A model generated the notes under the pieces. The model saw only the letters and a list, made by a program, of their open reading frames with translations, made no database searches and was not told the DNA's origin. The translations under genes were made by a program, and so were the position numbers. From contig NZ_AP022596.1 of the NCBI RefSeq assembly GCF_010731895.1, forward strand, positions 4,030,001 through 4,094,000: DNA of 64,000 nucleotides. Reading direction: 5' to 3'. Positions 19,158 through 28,615 of the stretch are shown one piece after another (positions within the stretch are counted from its first letter, which is position 1; each line of letters opens with the position of its first letter). This DNA comes from Mycolicibacterium helvum. Its GTDB lineage: Bacteria > Actinomycetota > Actinomycetes > Mycobacteriales > Mycobacteriaceae.

Positions 19158-20846
19158 GTGGCCCTGACTGTTGCTGACATTGAGCGCTGGAATGCCGGCG
19201 ATGTGCGCGAGGTCTTTCATGCCGCCACCAGTCGCGCCCAGGCGGCGTTCGATGCCGCCGACGGTCTGGCCACGCTGCCGGCGTTCACCAGTTGGGGTGG
19301 GGAGTCTGCCGAGGCAGCCAAAGAGGCGATCGGGCAGACCCGCAAGGATCTGGACTCGCACGGCAACGAAGCGTTGGCGGTGGCCAATGCGGCCCGTAGT
19401 GCGGCGGACAACATCGAGAAGATCAAGTCGGAGCTGGCGACGCTGAAGGCGGACGCCGAGTCCTTGGGGATGGACATTGACCCGGTGGCCGGCGTGGTGG
19501 TGCCCGGCCCGAAGGTCCGTAACCCGATGGAAGCCGAACTCAAACAGGCTCAGCTGCAACCGCGGCTGGATACGATTGTGGCCGAAGCCAATCTGGTTGA
19601 CATGGCGCTGGCCAACGCCATCAACATGGCCGGCGGCAAGACCCCCATCCCGCCCTCGCTGCACGCCAACGATCCCGAATTGCAACAGGCGCTGAGTCAG
19701 CCGCTGCCCGAGGACCCCAAGCAGTTTCGCGACCTGTGGGACAAGCTATCCCAGGAGGACAAGGACTTCCTTTACGGCCGCGATCACAGCATCGGCAACC
19801 ACCCGGGCATGCCGTTCGTCGACAGGGACAAGTACAACCAGCAGCACCTCGGTGAGCTGGTCCACACCACCCAGAACAACATCGACCAAATGCAACGCCG
19901 CTACGACGAGCTTGCCCGCCAGGTGTACATGGGGGACAAGACCAACGAGACCGGCAACGAACTCAACAGGCTGGGGTCGCAGCTGCTGGCGGCACGGCAC
20001 AGTATGGACGGCTATAAGGCTGTGCAGAATTCACTGCATCCGTCGAGTGATCCGAACAACACAGATCCACTCGCCAAGGTCCCGCGGATGCTTGGCTTCA
20101 TCGACGACCAGGGACACGCGGCGGTATCGGTCGGCAACCCAGATACGGCCAGCCGCAACGCCATCCTGGTTCCCGGCACCGGTCAGGACATGGCCGCGTT
20201 CCAGGGCAGCAACGGCAAGTCCGAGGCGATGTTCCGCTCCACCCTGTTGGCCGATCCGAGCCTGTCTGCCAACGACGTCTCCATCACGACGTGGATGGGT
20301 TACGACCGGCCGATGAACCTCGCCGAAGCTGCGTTTCAGGACCGAGCGGTCAACGGTGGCGCCGCCCTCGACTCCTACCTCAACGGCATGCACGCTTCGC
20401 ACAACGGACCGGCGGCGATCGACACGGTGATCGGGCACAGCTACGGCTCGACACTGGTGGGTGGCGCGGCCAGCGGCGGCAATCACCTTGCCGCCGACAA
20501 CGTCATCGGCGTCGGTAGTCCTGGCATGCTGGTAAAGCACGCGGGCGACCTCAATCTCGACGCAGGGGCCCACGTGTATTCGATGACGGCCAGCAACGAC
20601 ATCATCAGCCTTGCGACCGATATGACCCTGGGTCCCGATCCCTTCGGACGGGACTTCGGTGCCACCCGCTTGTTCGCCAACCCTGGGCCGAGCTGGGATC
20701 CGACGGGCATCATCGGCGACGTCGCCGCGCACAGCGCCTATTGGGACAGCCCCACCAATCCCGCGCTCCAGAACATGGGCGCCATCATCGCTGGTCTGTC
20801 GCCGGTCCAGATCGTCACACCCGACGGGGTGGTGCCGGGATCGTGA
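19158..20846 (+). CDS. Alpha/beta hydrolase (DUF1023) with N-terminal WXG-like domain
   Basis: Protein of 562 residues. The first 100 or so are helical with a W-G-G turn (TSWGGESAEAAKEA), resembling a WXG100/LXG-type export domain. The C-terminal half is a DUF1023 alpha/beta hydrolase with nucleophile elbow GHSYGSTLVGG and the preceding NAILVPGTGQDMAAFQG. This architecture suggests a type VII-exported lipid- or ester-hydrolase whose partner is the small WXG protein just upstream. From memory Rv2797c has about this length. Substrate unknown; the stop overlaps the lipoprotein start (GTGA). Confidence 0.8.
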   Translation: MALTVADIERWNAGDVREVFHAATSRAQAAFDAADGLATLPAFTSWGGESAEAAKEAIGQTRKDLDSHGNEALAVANAARSAADNIEKIKSELATLKADAESLGMDIDPVAGVVVPGPKVRNPMEAELKQAQLQPRLDTIVAEANLVDMALANAINMAGGKTPIPPSLHANDPELQQALSQPLPEDPKQFRDLWDKLSQEDKDFLYGRDHSIGNHPGMPFVDRDKYNQQHLGELVHTTQNNIDQMQRRYDELARQVYMGDKTNETGNELNRLGSQLLAARHSMDGYKAVQNSLHPSSDPNNTDPLAKVPRMLGFIDDQGHAAVSVGNPDTASRNAILVPGTGQDMAAFQGSNGKSEAMFRSTLLADPSLSANDVSITTWMGYDRPMNLAEAAFQDRAVNGGAALDSYLNGMHASHNGPAAIDTVIGHSYGSTLVGGAASGGNHLAADNVIGVGSPGMLVKHAGDLNLDAGAHVYSMTASNDIISLATDMTLGPDPFGRDFGATRLFANPGPSWDPTGIIGDVAAHSAYWDSPTNPALQNMGAIIAGLSPVQIVTPDGVVPGS

Positions 20847-21475
20847 AGTACGTGAGCACCAGCACTCGTCGAGCCAGAGCGCTACTCGGCGCACTGGCCC
20901 TGAGCGTCACGCTTTTCGGCTGCGGCGGCAAGCTCGAGCTGCCCAACCCGTCTGGCGCGACCGACATTGGAGGACCAACGATGACGTCTTCAGCCCCGAC
21001 ACCGCCAGGTTGGAATCCCAAAGATGTTGTACCGCAGAGTCAACAACAGGCCCAGGACACGCTGCTGGGCTATCTGCAGCGGACAGTCAGCGGCTTGCCA
21101 CCGGGAATCACGTTCGACGCCAACAGGTTCGGCGGTGTCGGCAGCGGCAACGTAGGCTGTGACGACGACGCCACCACTGCTGACGCGTCAACCCGTTTCA
21201 ATGTCGCCTTTGATATCAAGGTCCCGCCGGGCACCGATAATGCGACCCTCTTCCAGGCCGTGGGTGACGTATGGCGCAGTTGGGGTTGGTACGTCTACGA
21301 ACGTGACGGGTTTCGTAAGCCGAACCTGTTCGGGTTCAGCCCGGACGGCTACGTCCTGCGGATTGTCACCGCGGCCCGCGACGGGTTCCCGCCGGGACTC
21401 GAGGGGTCAACACCGTGCTTCCCGGTCAACCTGGCGCGCAACGACATTGCGTTCCCGACGGTCATCACACCGTAA
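20843..21475 (+). CDS. Putative lipoprotein (LppV-like)
   Basis: Secreted lipoprotein of 210 residues. The GTG at 20843 gives a short basic N-terminus (KYVSTSTRRAR), a hydrophobic stretch (ALLGALALSVTLFG) and a cysteine at the lipobox (TLFGC), then a Pro/Ser/Gly-rich spacer. The body has no recognised catalytic domain. It is translationally coupled to the DUF1023 hydrolase, so it may be a surface partner or immunity-like protein for it; that role is inference. The N-terminal extension open upstream lacks a signal peptide and is rejected. Confidence 0.8.
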   Translation: MKYVSTSTRRARALLGALALSVTLFGCGGKLELPNPSGATDIGGPTMTSSAPTPPGWNPKDVVPQSQQQAQDTLLGYLQRTVSGLPPGITFDANRFGGVGSGNVGCDDDATTADASTRFNVAFDIKVPPGTDNATLFQAVGDVWRSWGWYVYERDGFRKPNLFGFSPDGYVLRIVTAARDGFPPGLEGSTPCFPVNLARNDIAFPTVITP

Positions 21476-22541
21476 TCGCGTTGATCGCCGCCGCGGTGTC
21501 CAGATCGCCGTAGGCGTTGGCATAGCGTTGCGCCAGCGCGACGGCCACCTCAGGACGCTGCCACAGCCCGCCGCCGCTGCTGGCGGTGGCCAGCCATAGC
21601 GCGAGCCCGTGCGCGACCGATGCGCGATACCGCAGCCAGATCTCGTCCATGGTGGGCAGCTCGTCGGCAGGCAGGCCGAGTGCGCCGCGGTACTCCTCCA
21701 ACAGCGCTGACTCGTGCTGACGCCGGTCCTCGACGGTCAGAGCGCCCTGCAGGAAATACCCGACGTCCAGTGACCAGTTGCCGCGGCGGGCGACCTGCCA
21801 GTCCAGGAAGCCGACCTCGCCGTCCGGGGTCACGTAGGTATTGCCGATGTGTGCGTCGCCGTGCAGCAGCGTCTGCGGCGAGGTGGTCAACGTTCTGATG
21901 TACGGCTTCCACGCCTCTTCGACCAACTGCTCGATCGACATCGACAACACCTCCGGCGGGGTGGTCTCGTCGAGCTGTTCGAGCGCGCTCGGCAGCGGCG
22001 CGTACTGGAGCCCGTCAAAGGGCTCGAAGGGTTCCAGCCAGCTCAGGGCCGGTTCCTGGATCACGCGCGAACCCCAAAACCGACCGTGCATGCGCCCCAG
22101 CCCGCGCACCCCGGAACGTGCCTCGTCGATTGTCAGGGGCCGCAACGAGTCCCGCGGGTCGGCCCCACGCGCGGTGAGGTCCTCCATCACCAGGCAGAAG
22201 TCGTACGCGTCTTCGTCGATGAGCGCGGCGTATACGACGGGATGCTCCAGCGGGAGGTCCACACCCGAGCTGAAGAGGCGTGGTTCGTGGAACATGCCGC
22301 TGGTCATCCGGATGAGTTCCTTGTGGTCCGGGTCGGCGGCTTTGACGAACACCGTCGCCGGGCCGTCGCCGGCGGAGTAGGACAGGCGAAGGCGCGCACG
22401 ACGATTGGTGCCGTCGTCGCGCAGATCGATGGCGACGTCACTGACGGTTGCGCCGGGGTGGTGGGCAGCCAGGGCGGCCGTCATCCAGCCGGGTGAAACC
22501 TCGGCAAAGTCCGTGGGCACCGGCAGGTCAGGTGTGCTCAT
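21465..22541 (-). CDS. Phosphotransferase of the aminoglycoside phosphotransferase (APH) fold
   Basis: Kinase-fold protein of 358 residues. The catalytic loop is LLHGDAHIGNTYV and the metal site is GFLDWQVARRGN, both standard for APH/choline-kinase-like enzymes. FVKAADPDHKELIRM contributes the ATP-binding lysine region. Such mycobacterial proteins are rarely true antibiotic kinases, and their substrates are unknown. It overlaps the lipoprotein gene end by 11 bases (convergent) and is divergent from a TetR gene, with a perfect palindrome between the two, so it is probably the TetR target. Confidence 0.82.
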   Translation of the reverse strand: MSTPDLPVPTDFAEVSPGWMTAALAAHHPGATVSDVAIDLRDDGTNRRARLRLSYSAGDGPATVFVKAADPDHKELIRMTSGMFHEPRLFSSGVDLPLEHPVVYAALIDEDAYDFCLVMEDLTARGADPRDSLRPLTIDEARSGVRGLGRMHGRFWGSRVIQEPALSWLEPFEPFDGLQYAPLPSALEQLDETTPPEVLSMSIEQLVEEAWKPYIRTLTTSPQTLLHGDAHIGNTYVTPDGEVGFLDWQVARRGNWSLDVGYFLQGALTVEDRRQHESALLEEYRGALGLPADELPTMDEIWLRYRASVAHGLALWLATASSGGGLWQRPEVAVALAQRYANAYGDLDTAAAINAITV

Positions 22542-22573
22542 CTCGGGCGCGCTCCTGGTGTCAAGCTCGTCTA

Positions 22574-22602
22574 CTATTACGACACGAAATGTGTCGTAAT
22601 AG
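22574..22602. promoter_or_regulatory. Perfect palindrome, probable TetR operator
   Basis: Arms CTATTACGACAC (22574-22585) and GTGTCGTAATAG (22591-22602) are exact reverse complements around a 5-base centre GAAAT. The site lies between the divergent APH-like gene (start 22541) and the TetR gene (start 22663), 33 and 60 bases from their starts. A 12-bp perfect arm is far beyond chance in so short a region. The neighbouring TetR is the obvious ligand. Confidence 0.85.
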
Positions 22603-22662
22603 CGGGAACCTACCGCACCCGATCCCAGACCGATAGTGAATCGGCGAAGTTAGGCTCGCGAG

Positions 22663-23247
22663 ATGTCCCAACCGCCAGGCCGGCCTCGAGACGCGGCGTT
22701 GCACGTCGCGATCCTCGAGGCCGTGCGCGAGTTGCTGGTCGTGTCGAGCTACGCCGAGCTGTCGATGGACGCGGTCGCGGCGCGCGCGCAGGTGGGAAAG
22801 AAGACGCTGTACCGGCGCTGGGCTTCGAAGGCGCCGCTGGTGGTCGAGGCGGTGCTGGACGCCTACGGGCGAGGCGGCTCGTTCGCGGTGCCCGACACCG
22901 GCGACCTGCGCGCCGACTTGCGACAGTGGCTGGTCGAGCACGGTGAGTTCGTTGCCGAACCTTCCAACGCCAAACTCATCCGCGCGCTCGTCGCCGCGGC
23001 GGCCGCGGGTTCCGGTGACAGTGACGCGCTATACGAACAACTCAGCGTCCCGCAGCGCCGCGGGCTCGTCGACCGGGTGCGTCTCGCGGTGGACCGAGGA
23101 GCAGTGCGCGCCGATATCGATCCCGACGTCGTCGCCAATGCGTTGATGGGCACGCTGCTGTTGCAGGTCATGAGCAGTGCTGCGCCGGCTGATACGTCCG
23201 CGCGCTACGTGGCGCTAGTGGACGCGCTACTGGACGGCATGGTCTAG
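22663..23247 (+). CDS. TetR family transcriptional regulator
   Basis: TetR-type protein of 194 residues. Helix-turn-helix: AELSMDAVAARAQVGKKTLYRRWASKAPLV. The C-terminal half matches the broad TetR_C ligand-binding class, without a nameable ligand. It is divergent from the APH-like gene across a perfect 29-base palindrome and ends four bases before a LysR gene. It probably represses itself and the APH-like gene. Confidence 0.88.
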   Translation: MSQPPGRPRDAALHVAILEAVRELLVVSSYAELSMDAVAARAQVGKKTLYRRWASKAPLVVEAVLDAYGRGGSFAVPDTGDLRADLRQWLVEHGEFVAEPSNAKLIRALVAAAAAGSGDSDALYEQLSVPQRRGLVDRVRLAVDRGAVRADIDPDVVANALMGTLLLQVMSSAAPADTSARYVALVDALLDGMV

Positions 23248-23250
23248 AAC

Positions 23251-24120
23251 ATGCACCTCGAGGAACTCCAATGGTTCGTGGTGCTGGCCGAGACCGAACA
23301 CGTGACCGAGGCCGCGGCCGAATTGGGGGTGAGCCAACCCACGCTGTCGCGGGCGCTGACCCGGATCGAACAGCAGGCTGGCGCCCCGCTGTTCGATCGG
23401 GTCGGCCGTCGTCTGCACCTCAACGAGTACGGCCGCATCATGCTCGAACACGCCCGCCGCAGTATCGCCGAAGTGCAGGCGGCGCTCGACCGCATCGCTG
23501 CCCTGCGTGACCCCGACACCGGCCGTGTTCGGCTGGCATTCCTGCACTCGCTGGCCAACTGGTATGTGCCCGAGCAACTTCGGCGGTTCCGGGAAGCCGC
23601 GCCGAAGATCGCGTTCGATCTGTTTCAGGGGCCTGCGCACGAAGTCGCACAACGCGTTCTTGACGGCGGGGCTGATCTCGCCATCACCTCGCCGCGTCCC
23701 GACCCGGCGGCGTTTGCCTGGCATCGCCTCTACGTCGAGCGGCTGTGCCTGGCGGTGCCGGTGGGGCACCGGCTGGCAGCACGCAGTCGGGTCAGCCTTT
23801 CCGCGGCGGCCGACGAGCCGTTCGTTGCACTCGAGAAGCCGCTCGGGTTGCGGTTGCTGACCGACGACCTGTGGGCCGAGGCGGGTATCGACCCCGAGAT
23901 CGTGTTTGAAGCGTCCGAGATCCCGACGATGGAGGGCCTGGTGGCGGCGGGGTTCGGGGTCGCCGTCGTGCCGGTGCCACGCGAGGGGGCCGATACGCGA
24001 GTGGTCCACGTGCCCTTGTCGAACAGCCGAGCCAAGCGCGAGGTCGGCCTGGCCTGGGGGCGCGACCGTCCACTGGCTCCGCCCTCGGAGCGATTCCTGC
24101 AGTTTCTTTCCGGCACCTGA
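23251..24120 (+). CDS. LysR family transcriptional regulator
   Basis: LysR-type regulator of 289 residues. The N-terminal winged helix (LQWFVVLAETEHVTEAAAELGVSQPTLSRALTRIE) is followed by a periplasmic-binding-protein-like effector domain (DTGRVRLAFLHSL onward). It precedes an MFS transporter on the same strand with a gap of about 105 bases, an arrangement commonly seen when the LysR protein controls the exporter. The effector is unknown. Confidence 0.88.
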   Translation: MHLEELQWFVVLAETEHVTEAAAELGVSQPTLSRALTRIEQQAGAPLFDRVGRRLHLNEYGRIMLEHARRSIAEVQAALDRIAALRDPDTGRVRLAFLHSLANWYVPEQLRRFREAAPKIAFDLFQGPAHEVAQRVLDGGADLAITSPRPDPAAFAWHRLYVERLCLAVPVGHRLAARSRVSLSAAADEPFVALEKPLGLRLLTDDLWAEAGIDPEIVFEASEIPTMEGLVAAGFGVAVVPVPREGADTRVVHVPLSNSRAKREVGLAWGRDRPLAPPSERFLQFLSGT

Positions 24121-24225
24121 CACGAGTCGGGCGCGCGGCCCCATCAGCAATCATGCGCACAACGCATCAATATCCGTTGTTTCATGCATTGGACACATCA
24201 ATAGCCGATACCTACGGTCGGCTGA

Positions 24226-25491
24226 GTGACCATTGACCAGTCCCTGGAATCTGCCTGGACCGGGCATACCCGGGGATCAGCGGCCTACGCGCGGCTGCTG
24301 GCAGCACTGTTCTGTGCGGGCGTGGCGACGTTTGCGCAGTTGTACTCACCGCAGGCCGTGCTTCCGCTGATCTCGTCGGACCTGGGGATCGGCGCTGCCA
24401 ATGCGGCACTGGTGGTTTCGGTGTCCACGGCGGGACTGGCGATCGGTGTCATTCCGTGGTCGGCGCTGGCTGACCGCATGGGCCGGGTGAAGGCGATCGC
24501 GATCTCGGTGTCAGGCGCCACCGTCGTCGGGATGTTGGTGCCGTTCGCGCCGACGTTCGGACTACTGATGGCCGGCCGGTTCATCGAGGGACTGTTGGTC
24601 GGCGGTGTGCCCGGCATCGCGGTGGCCTACTTGACCGAAGAAGTCGATCCGGTGCACGCCGCCAGGGCGGCCGGCACTTTCGTGGCGGGCACCACGATCG
24701 GTGGTCTGCTTGGGCGCCTGGTGTCCAGCCCGGTCGCCGAGATCGCCGGGTGGCGAATCGGTGTCTTCACCGTGGCGGTCATCTGCGGATTCGCAGCCAT
24801 GGCCTTCGTCAAGCTGGCGCCCGAGCCGAGGGGCTTCACCCCGCCGTCAGCGGGCGGCGCCAACCCGGAAGGCAACCTCGGCCATCGGCTGGCCGCCAAC
24901 CTGCGCACGCCCCGTCAGCTGGTGCTCTTCGCCCAGGGCTTTCTGTTGATGGGCGGCTTCGTGGCGCTCTACAACTTCCTCGGCTTCCGCTTGACTGCCG
25001 CGCCGTTTCATCTCCCGCCGTCCTTGGTGAGCCTGGTGTTCCTCGCCTACCTGGCCGGGACATGGGCGTCGTCGCGGGCCGGTGCCGAGGCCGCGCGCTT
25101 CGGCCGCAGGCGGGTCTTGCTGGTCTCCGTAGCCGTCATGATGGTCGGAGTCGCGATCACCCTGAGCGACAACGTGTTTGCCGTCCTGATCGGCTTGGTA
25201 GTTGCCACGGCGGGATTCTTCGGCGCGCACTCCACGGCCGCCGGGTGGACCGGCCAAGCGGCACCGGTCGGCAAGGCTCAAGCCTCGTCGCTGTACAACC
25301 TCTTCTACTACGGCGGTTCCAGTGCCATCGGCTGGCTGGGCGGGATCGCGTTCGACGCGCGCGGTTGGACCGCCGTCGCTGTCACGATTCTGGTGCTGGC
25401 CGCCGTCGCCGCAGCACTGGCGGCATTGGTGCTGCGCGAGAGCCACCTTGCTCCGGGCGGCGCCCGACCTGGATGCCAACTTCGTGGCTGA
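24226..25491 (+). CDS. Major facilitator superfamily transporter (YnfM-like)
   Basis: Twelve-helix MFS transporter of 421 residues. The first half has YSPQAVLPLISSDLGI and the motif-A loop SALADRMGRVKAI; the second half has a matching loop with RFGRRRVLL. The family resembles YnfM/arabinose-efflux-type drug or metabolite exporters. GTG start. It lies directly after a LysR regulator and converges on prpR with 60 bases between. Substrate unknown. Confidence 0.85.
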   Translation: MTIDQSLESAWTGHTRGSAAYARLLAALFCAGVATFAQLYSPQAVLPLISSDLGIGAANAALVVSVSTAGLAIGVIPWSALADRMGRVKAIAISVSGATVVGMLVPFAPTFGLLMAGRFIEGLLVGGVPGIAVAYLTEEVDPVHAARAAGTFVAGTTIGGLLGRLVSSPVAEIAGWRIGVFTVAVICGFAAMAFVKLAPEPRGFTPPSAGGANPEGNLGHRLAANLRTPRQLVLFAQGFLLMGGFVALYNFLGFRLTAAPFHLPPSLVSLVFLAYLAGTWASSRAGAEAARFGRRRVLLVSVAVMMVGVAITLSDNVFAVLIGLVVATAGFFGAHSTAAGWTGQAAPVGKAQASSLYNLFYYGGSSAIGWLGGIAFDARGWTAVAVTILVLAAVAAALAALVLRESHLAPGGARPGCQLRG

Positions 25492-25551
25492 GATGCAGGG
25501 CAGGAATGTCGGAATCAGGTTGCCGATGTCCGAGATGCGGCTCGGTCGTGG

Positions 25552-26979
25552 TCAGCCGGTACTGGCCGACGGGTAGGGCAAGTCGGTGCTGGCATGCGGA
25601 TCGACGTGCACCGGCCTGCCGATGTAGGGAAATGCTCGCTGCGCGCACGCCGTCCGGTCGCACACCTTGCAGCCAGCGCCGATCGGGACACTGGTCTCGG
25701 CATTGGTGAGGTCGACCCCGGCGGAGTAGACCAGTTTGTCGGCATGATTGAGCTCGCACCCGAGTCCGATGGCGAATGTCTTGCGGTGTCCGAGGTAGCG
25801 GCTCGGCGGTGAGTCGGTGGTGCGGGCGATCCAGAAGTACGACCGGCCATCGGGCATCTGGGCCACCTGGGTGATGAATTCGCCGGGCCGGTTGAACGCG
25901 TGGTGCACCACCCACAGCGGGCAGCTGCCGCCTACCCGCGAGAAGTGGAAGGCCGTGGCGGATTGACGTTTCGAGATGTTCCCCGCGGCATCGGCGCGGA
26001 CGAAGATGAACGGCACGCCGCGGGCGTCCGGGCGTTGCAGGGTCGAAAGCCGATGGCAGACGGTTTCGAATCCGACCTCGAAGCGGCGGGCCAGCTGGTC
26101 GATGTCGTAGCGAAGTTCGTTGGCGGACTGCAGGAACCGGCGGTACGGCAGCAGCAGGGCGCCGGCGAAGTAGTTCGCCAGCCCGATGCGGGCGACTTCG
26201 CGTGCTTCGGCTGTGAGTTGATCGTCGGTGGCCAGGATGGCGTCGATCGTGTCGGCTTGGGTTAGCAGCGCGAGCTGGGTGGCCATCTGGAAGGCCCGCT
26301 GACCTGGATGCAGCCAACGTGCGATGTGCAGCGTCGCGGTGTCCGGACGATAGCGGCGTTTGACGTTGGGACCCAGGCTCTTTCCGTCGTCAAGGACGGC
26401 GGTGATACCGAGATCGTCGGCCAGTACCCGGATCAGCTGCACATCAAGCTCACCGACGCGGAGGTGGTGGGCGTCGAACAGTTCCTCGGCAGCTCGGTCG
26501 AGTTCGTCGACGTAGTTCTTGCGGTCGTAGAAGAAGTCACGGACCTCTTCGAAAGGCATCGGTCGTGCCGGGTCGTCGGGGATATCGACGCTGGCCCGGC
26601 TACGCAGCGCCTCCAGTTCGGCGGTGGCGTTGACCATCCGGCGGTGCAGGCTGACGATGGCTTGCCCGACACTGGGCATCCGGGCAGCCAGTTCCTCGAT
26701 CTGTGTCGTGGTGGCATGGCTTTCGGCGAGGCTTTCCCGTAGGTCGGCCACCAGCCGGGCATCGGAATCGGGGGCGAAGAAATGGGCGGGCAGATTGAAT
26801 CGCTCGGTCAGGGTCAACAAGACCGGCACGGTGATGGGCCGCTGGTCGTTCTCCAGCTGATTGACGTAGCTCGTCGATAGGTCCAGTGCCCTGGCCAGTC
26901 CGACCTGGGTGAGGCCGTGCTCCTCCCGCAGGCGGCGCAATCGCGCCCCGGCAAAGGTCTTAGATGCCGCCACGGCCAC
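25552..26979 (-). CDS. prpR: PrpR, Fe-S XRE-family regulator of propionate metabolism
   Basis: Regulator of 475 residues. An N-terminal XRE helix-turn-helix ([31 protein letters not shown]) is followed by an IrrE-like middle domain and a C-terminal short-chain-fatty-acid regulator domain. The tail carries clustered cysteines in [15 protein letters not shown] (about C437, C440, C445). In M. tuberculosis PrpR such cysteines hold a [4Fe-4S] cluster and the protein senses propionyl-CoA. It is divergent from prpDBC, which it should activate. GTG start. RamB is the closest alternative, but the neighbours favour PrpR. Confidence 0.92.
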   Translation of the reverse strand: MAVAASKTFAGARLRRLREEHGLTQVGLARALDLSTSYVNQLENDQRPITVPVLLTLTERFNLPAHFFAPDSDARLVADLRESLAESHATTTQIEELAARMPSVGQAIVSLHRRMVNATAELEALRSRASVDIPDDPARPMPFEEVRDFFYDRKNYVDELDRAAEELFDAHHLRVGELDVQLIRVLADDLGITAVLDDGKSLGPNVKRRYRPDTATLHIARWLHPGQRAFQMATQLALLTQADTIDAILATDDQLTAEAREVARIGLANYFAGALLLPYRRFLQSANELRYDIDQLARRFEVGFETVCHRLSTLQRPDARGVPFIFVRADAAGNISKRQSATAFHFSRVGGSCPLWVVHHAFNRPGEFITQVAQMPDGRSYFWIARTTDSPPSRYLGHRKTFAIGLGCELNHADKLVYSAGVDLTNAETSVPIGAGCKVCDRTACAQRAFPYIGRPVHVDPHASTDLPYPSASTG

Positions 26980-27003
26980 CGCAGAAGCGTACCGCGGGGA
27001 GTG

Positions 27004-27095
27004 TTCGCAATATTCGCAGATTCCTCAGACAAAGGACGCAAAATTACGCATTTACAGTGGGTTTTGCCCGCATCCAGAGCTGCGTACTGTGCGAA
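27004..27095. promoter_or_regulatory. Candidate PrpR sites in the prpR-prpD intergenic region
   Basis: TTCGCA occurs at 27004 and 27013 in direct orientation, and its reverse complement TGCGAA near 27090, within the 118-base divergent region. They resemble, imperfectly, the TTTGCAA-type sites known for PrpR/RamB regulators. Pattern and position only. Confidence 0.35.
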
Positions 27096-27097
27096 TC

Positions 27098-28615
27098 ATG
27101 GCGAGCTTGCAGATTCACGACGTCCGTACCCGGCGCAGCGCGGAGGAGTTTCCGCGTTCCGATCACCTGGCGTGGAAGATCGCCGAATTGGCCGCCGATC
27201 CGGTGCCCGTCCCGCCGGAGACCGAAGCGATGGTCATCAACCGCATCATCGACAACGCCGCGGTATCGGCGGCCTCGGTCATCCGGCGGCCGGTCACCGT
27301 CGCGCGTGAACAGGCGCTGGCCCACCGGTGCGCCCGCAACGGCGCCAAGGTGTTCGGCGTCCCCGGCAGCGTGTCGCCGGAATGGGCTGCCTGGGCCAAT
27401 GGAGTCGCGGTCCGCGAACTGGATTTTCACGACACGTTTCTGGCCGCCGAGTACTCGCACCCGGGTGACAACATCCCGGCGCTGGTCGCCGTCGCGCAGC
27501 ATTTCGACGTCCGCGGTACCGACCTGATCCGTGGCATCGCCACCGCCTACGAGGTACAGATCGACCTGGTCAAGGGAATCTGCTTGCACGAGCACAAGAT
27601 CGATCATGTCGCGCATCTGGGACCGTCGGTATCGGCAGGCCTTGGCACCATGCTGCGGCTTGATCCCGAGACCATTTACAACGCCGTCGGACAGGCACTG
27701 CATCTGACCACGGCTACCCGACAGTCCCGTAAGGGGTTGATCTCCAGCTGGAAGGCCTACGCCCCGGCCTACGCCGGCAAGGTGGCGATCGAGGCCGTCG
27801 ACCGCGCCATGCGGGGCGAGGGCTCGCCCGCGCCGATCTGGGAGGGCGAGGACGGTGTCATCGCCTGGCTGCTGTCGGGTCCTGGACACACCTACCAGGT
27901 GCCGCTGCCCGCGCCGGGGCAACCCAAGCGCGCGATCCTCGACAGCTACACCAAGGAGCATTCGGCTGAATACCAGAGTCAGGCGCCGATCGACCTGGCC
28001 CGCCGGCTGCGTGAGCGGATCGGCGATCTCGATCAGATCGCCTCCATCGCGCTGCACACCAGCCACCACACCCACGTGGTGATCGGCACCGGCTCCCATG
28101 ATCCGCAGAAGTTCGACCCCGACGCATCCCGCGAGACTCTCGACCATTCGGTGATGTACATCTTCGCCGTCGCACTGCAAGACGGCAGCTGGCACCACGA
28201 ACGGTCGTACGCGCCGGAACGGGCGCACCGCCCTGACACCATCGAACTGTGGCGAAAGATCTCCACCGTCGAGGATCCGGAGTGGACGCGTCGCTACCAC
28301 TCCACTGACCCGGCCGAAAAGGCCTTCGGCGCCCGCGCCGTGGTCACGCTGAAGAACGGCGATGTGATCACCGACGAGCTGGCGGTTGCCGACGCGCATC
28401 CGTTGGGCGCCCGGCCCTTTGAGCGGGACCAGTACATCACCAAATTCCTCGAGCTCGCCGACGGTGTCGTCGAGGACGCCGAGCAGAAGCGGTTCCTGTC
28501 GACCGTTGGCGACCTGGCCCGGATCCGGCCGGGCGGACTGGACGCGCTCAACGTTCTCGCCGATCCGCGGGTCCTGGACAAGGCGCCTACCATCCCGTCC
28601 GGGATTTTCTCGTGA
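27098..28615 (+). CDS. prpD: 2-methylcitrate dehydratase
   Basis: Dehydrates 2-methylcitrate in the methylcitrate cycle that burns propionyl-CoA. It has 505 residues of the MmgE/PrpD family. Visible blocks are [48 protein letters not shown] and the C-terminal [22 protein letters not shown]. The ATG at 27098 ([19 protein letters not shown]) gives the family N-terminus; a longer extension would run into the regulatory region. First gene of prpDBC; the stop overlaps prpB (GTGA). Confidence 0.94.
   Translation: MASLQIHDVRTRRSAEEFPRSDHLAWKIAELAADPVPVPPETEAMVINRIIDNAAVSAASVIRRPVTVAREQALAHRCARNGAKVFGVPGSVSPEWAAWANGVAVRELDFHDTFLAAEYSHPGDNIPALVAVAQHFDVRGTDLIRGIATAYEVQIDLVKGICLHEHKIDHVAHLGPSVSAGLGTMLRLDPETIYNAVGQALHLTTATRQSRKGLISSWKAYAPAYAGKVAIEAVDRAMRGEGSPAPIWEGEDGVIAWLLSGPGHTYQVPLPAPGQPKRAILDSYTKEHSAEYQSQAPIDLARRLRERIGDLDQIASIALHTSHHTHVVIGTGSHDPQKFDPDASRETLDHSVMYIFAVALQDGSWHHERSYAPERAHRPDTIELWRKISTVEDPEWTRRYHSTDPAEKAFGARAVVTLKNGDVITDELAVADAHPLGARPFERDQYITKFLELADGVVEDAEQKRFLSTVGDLARIRPGGLDALNVLADPRVLDKAPTIPSGIFS

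Noticed and set aside
20741..20842. Longer N-terminus of the lipoprotein
   Set aside because: It would place the signal peptide and lipobox internally; the GTG at 20843 restores a normal lipoprotein.
21465..22541. Aminoglycoside resistance gene
   Set aside because: The fold is APH-like, but mycobacteria carry many such kinases of unknown substrate and no resistance context is present.
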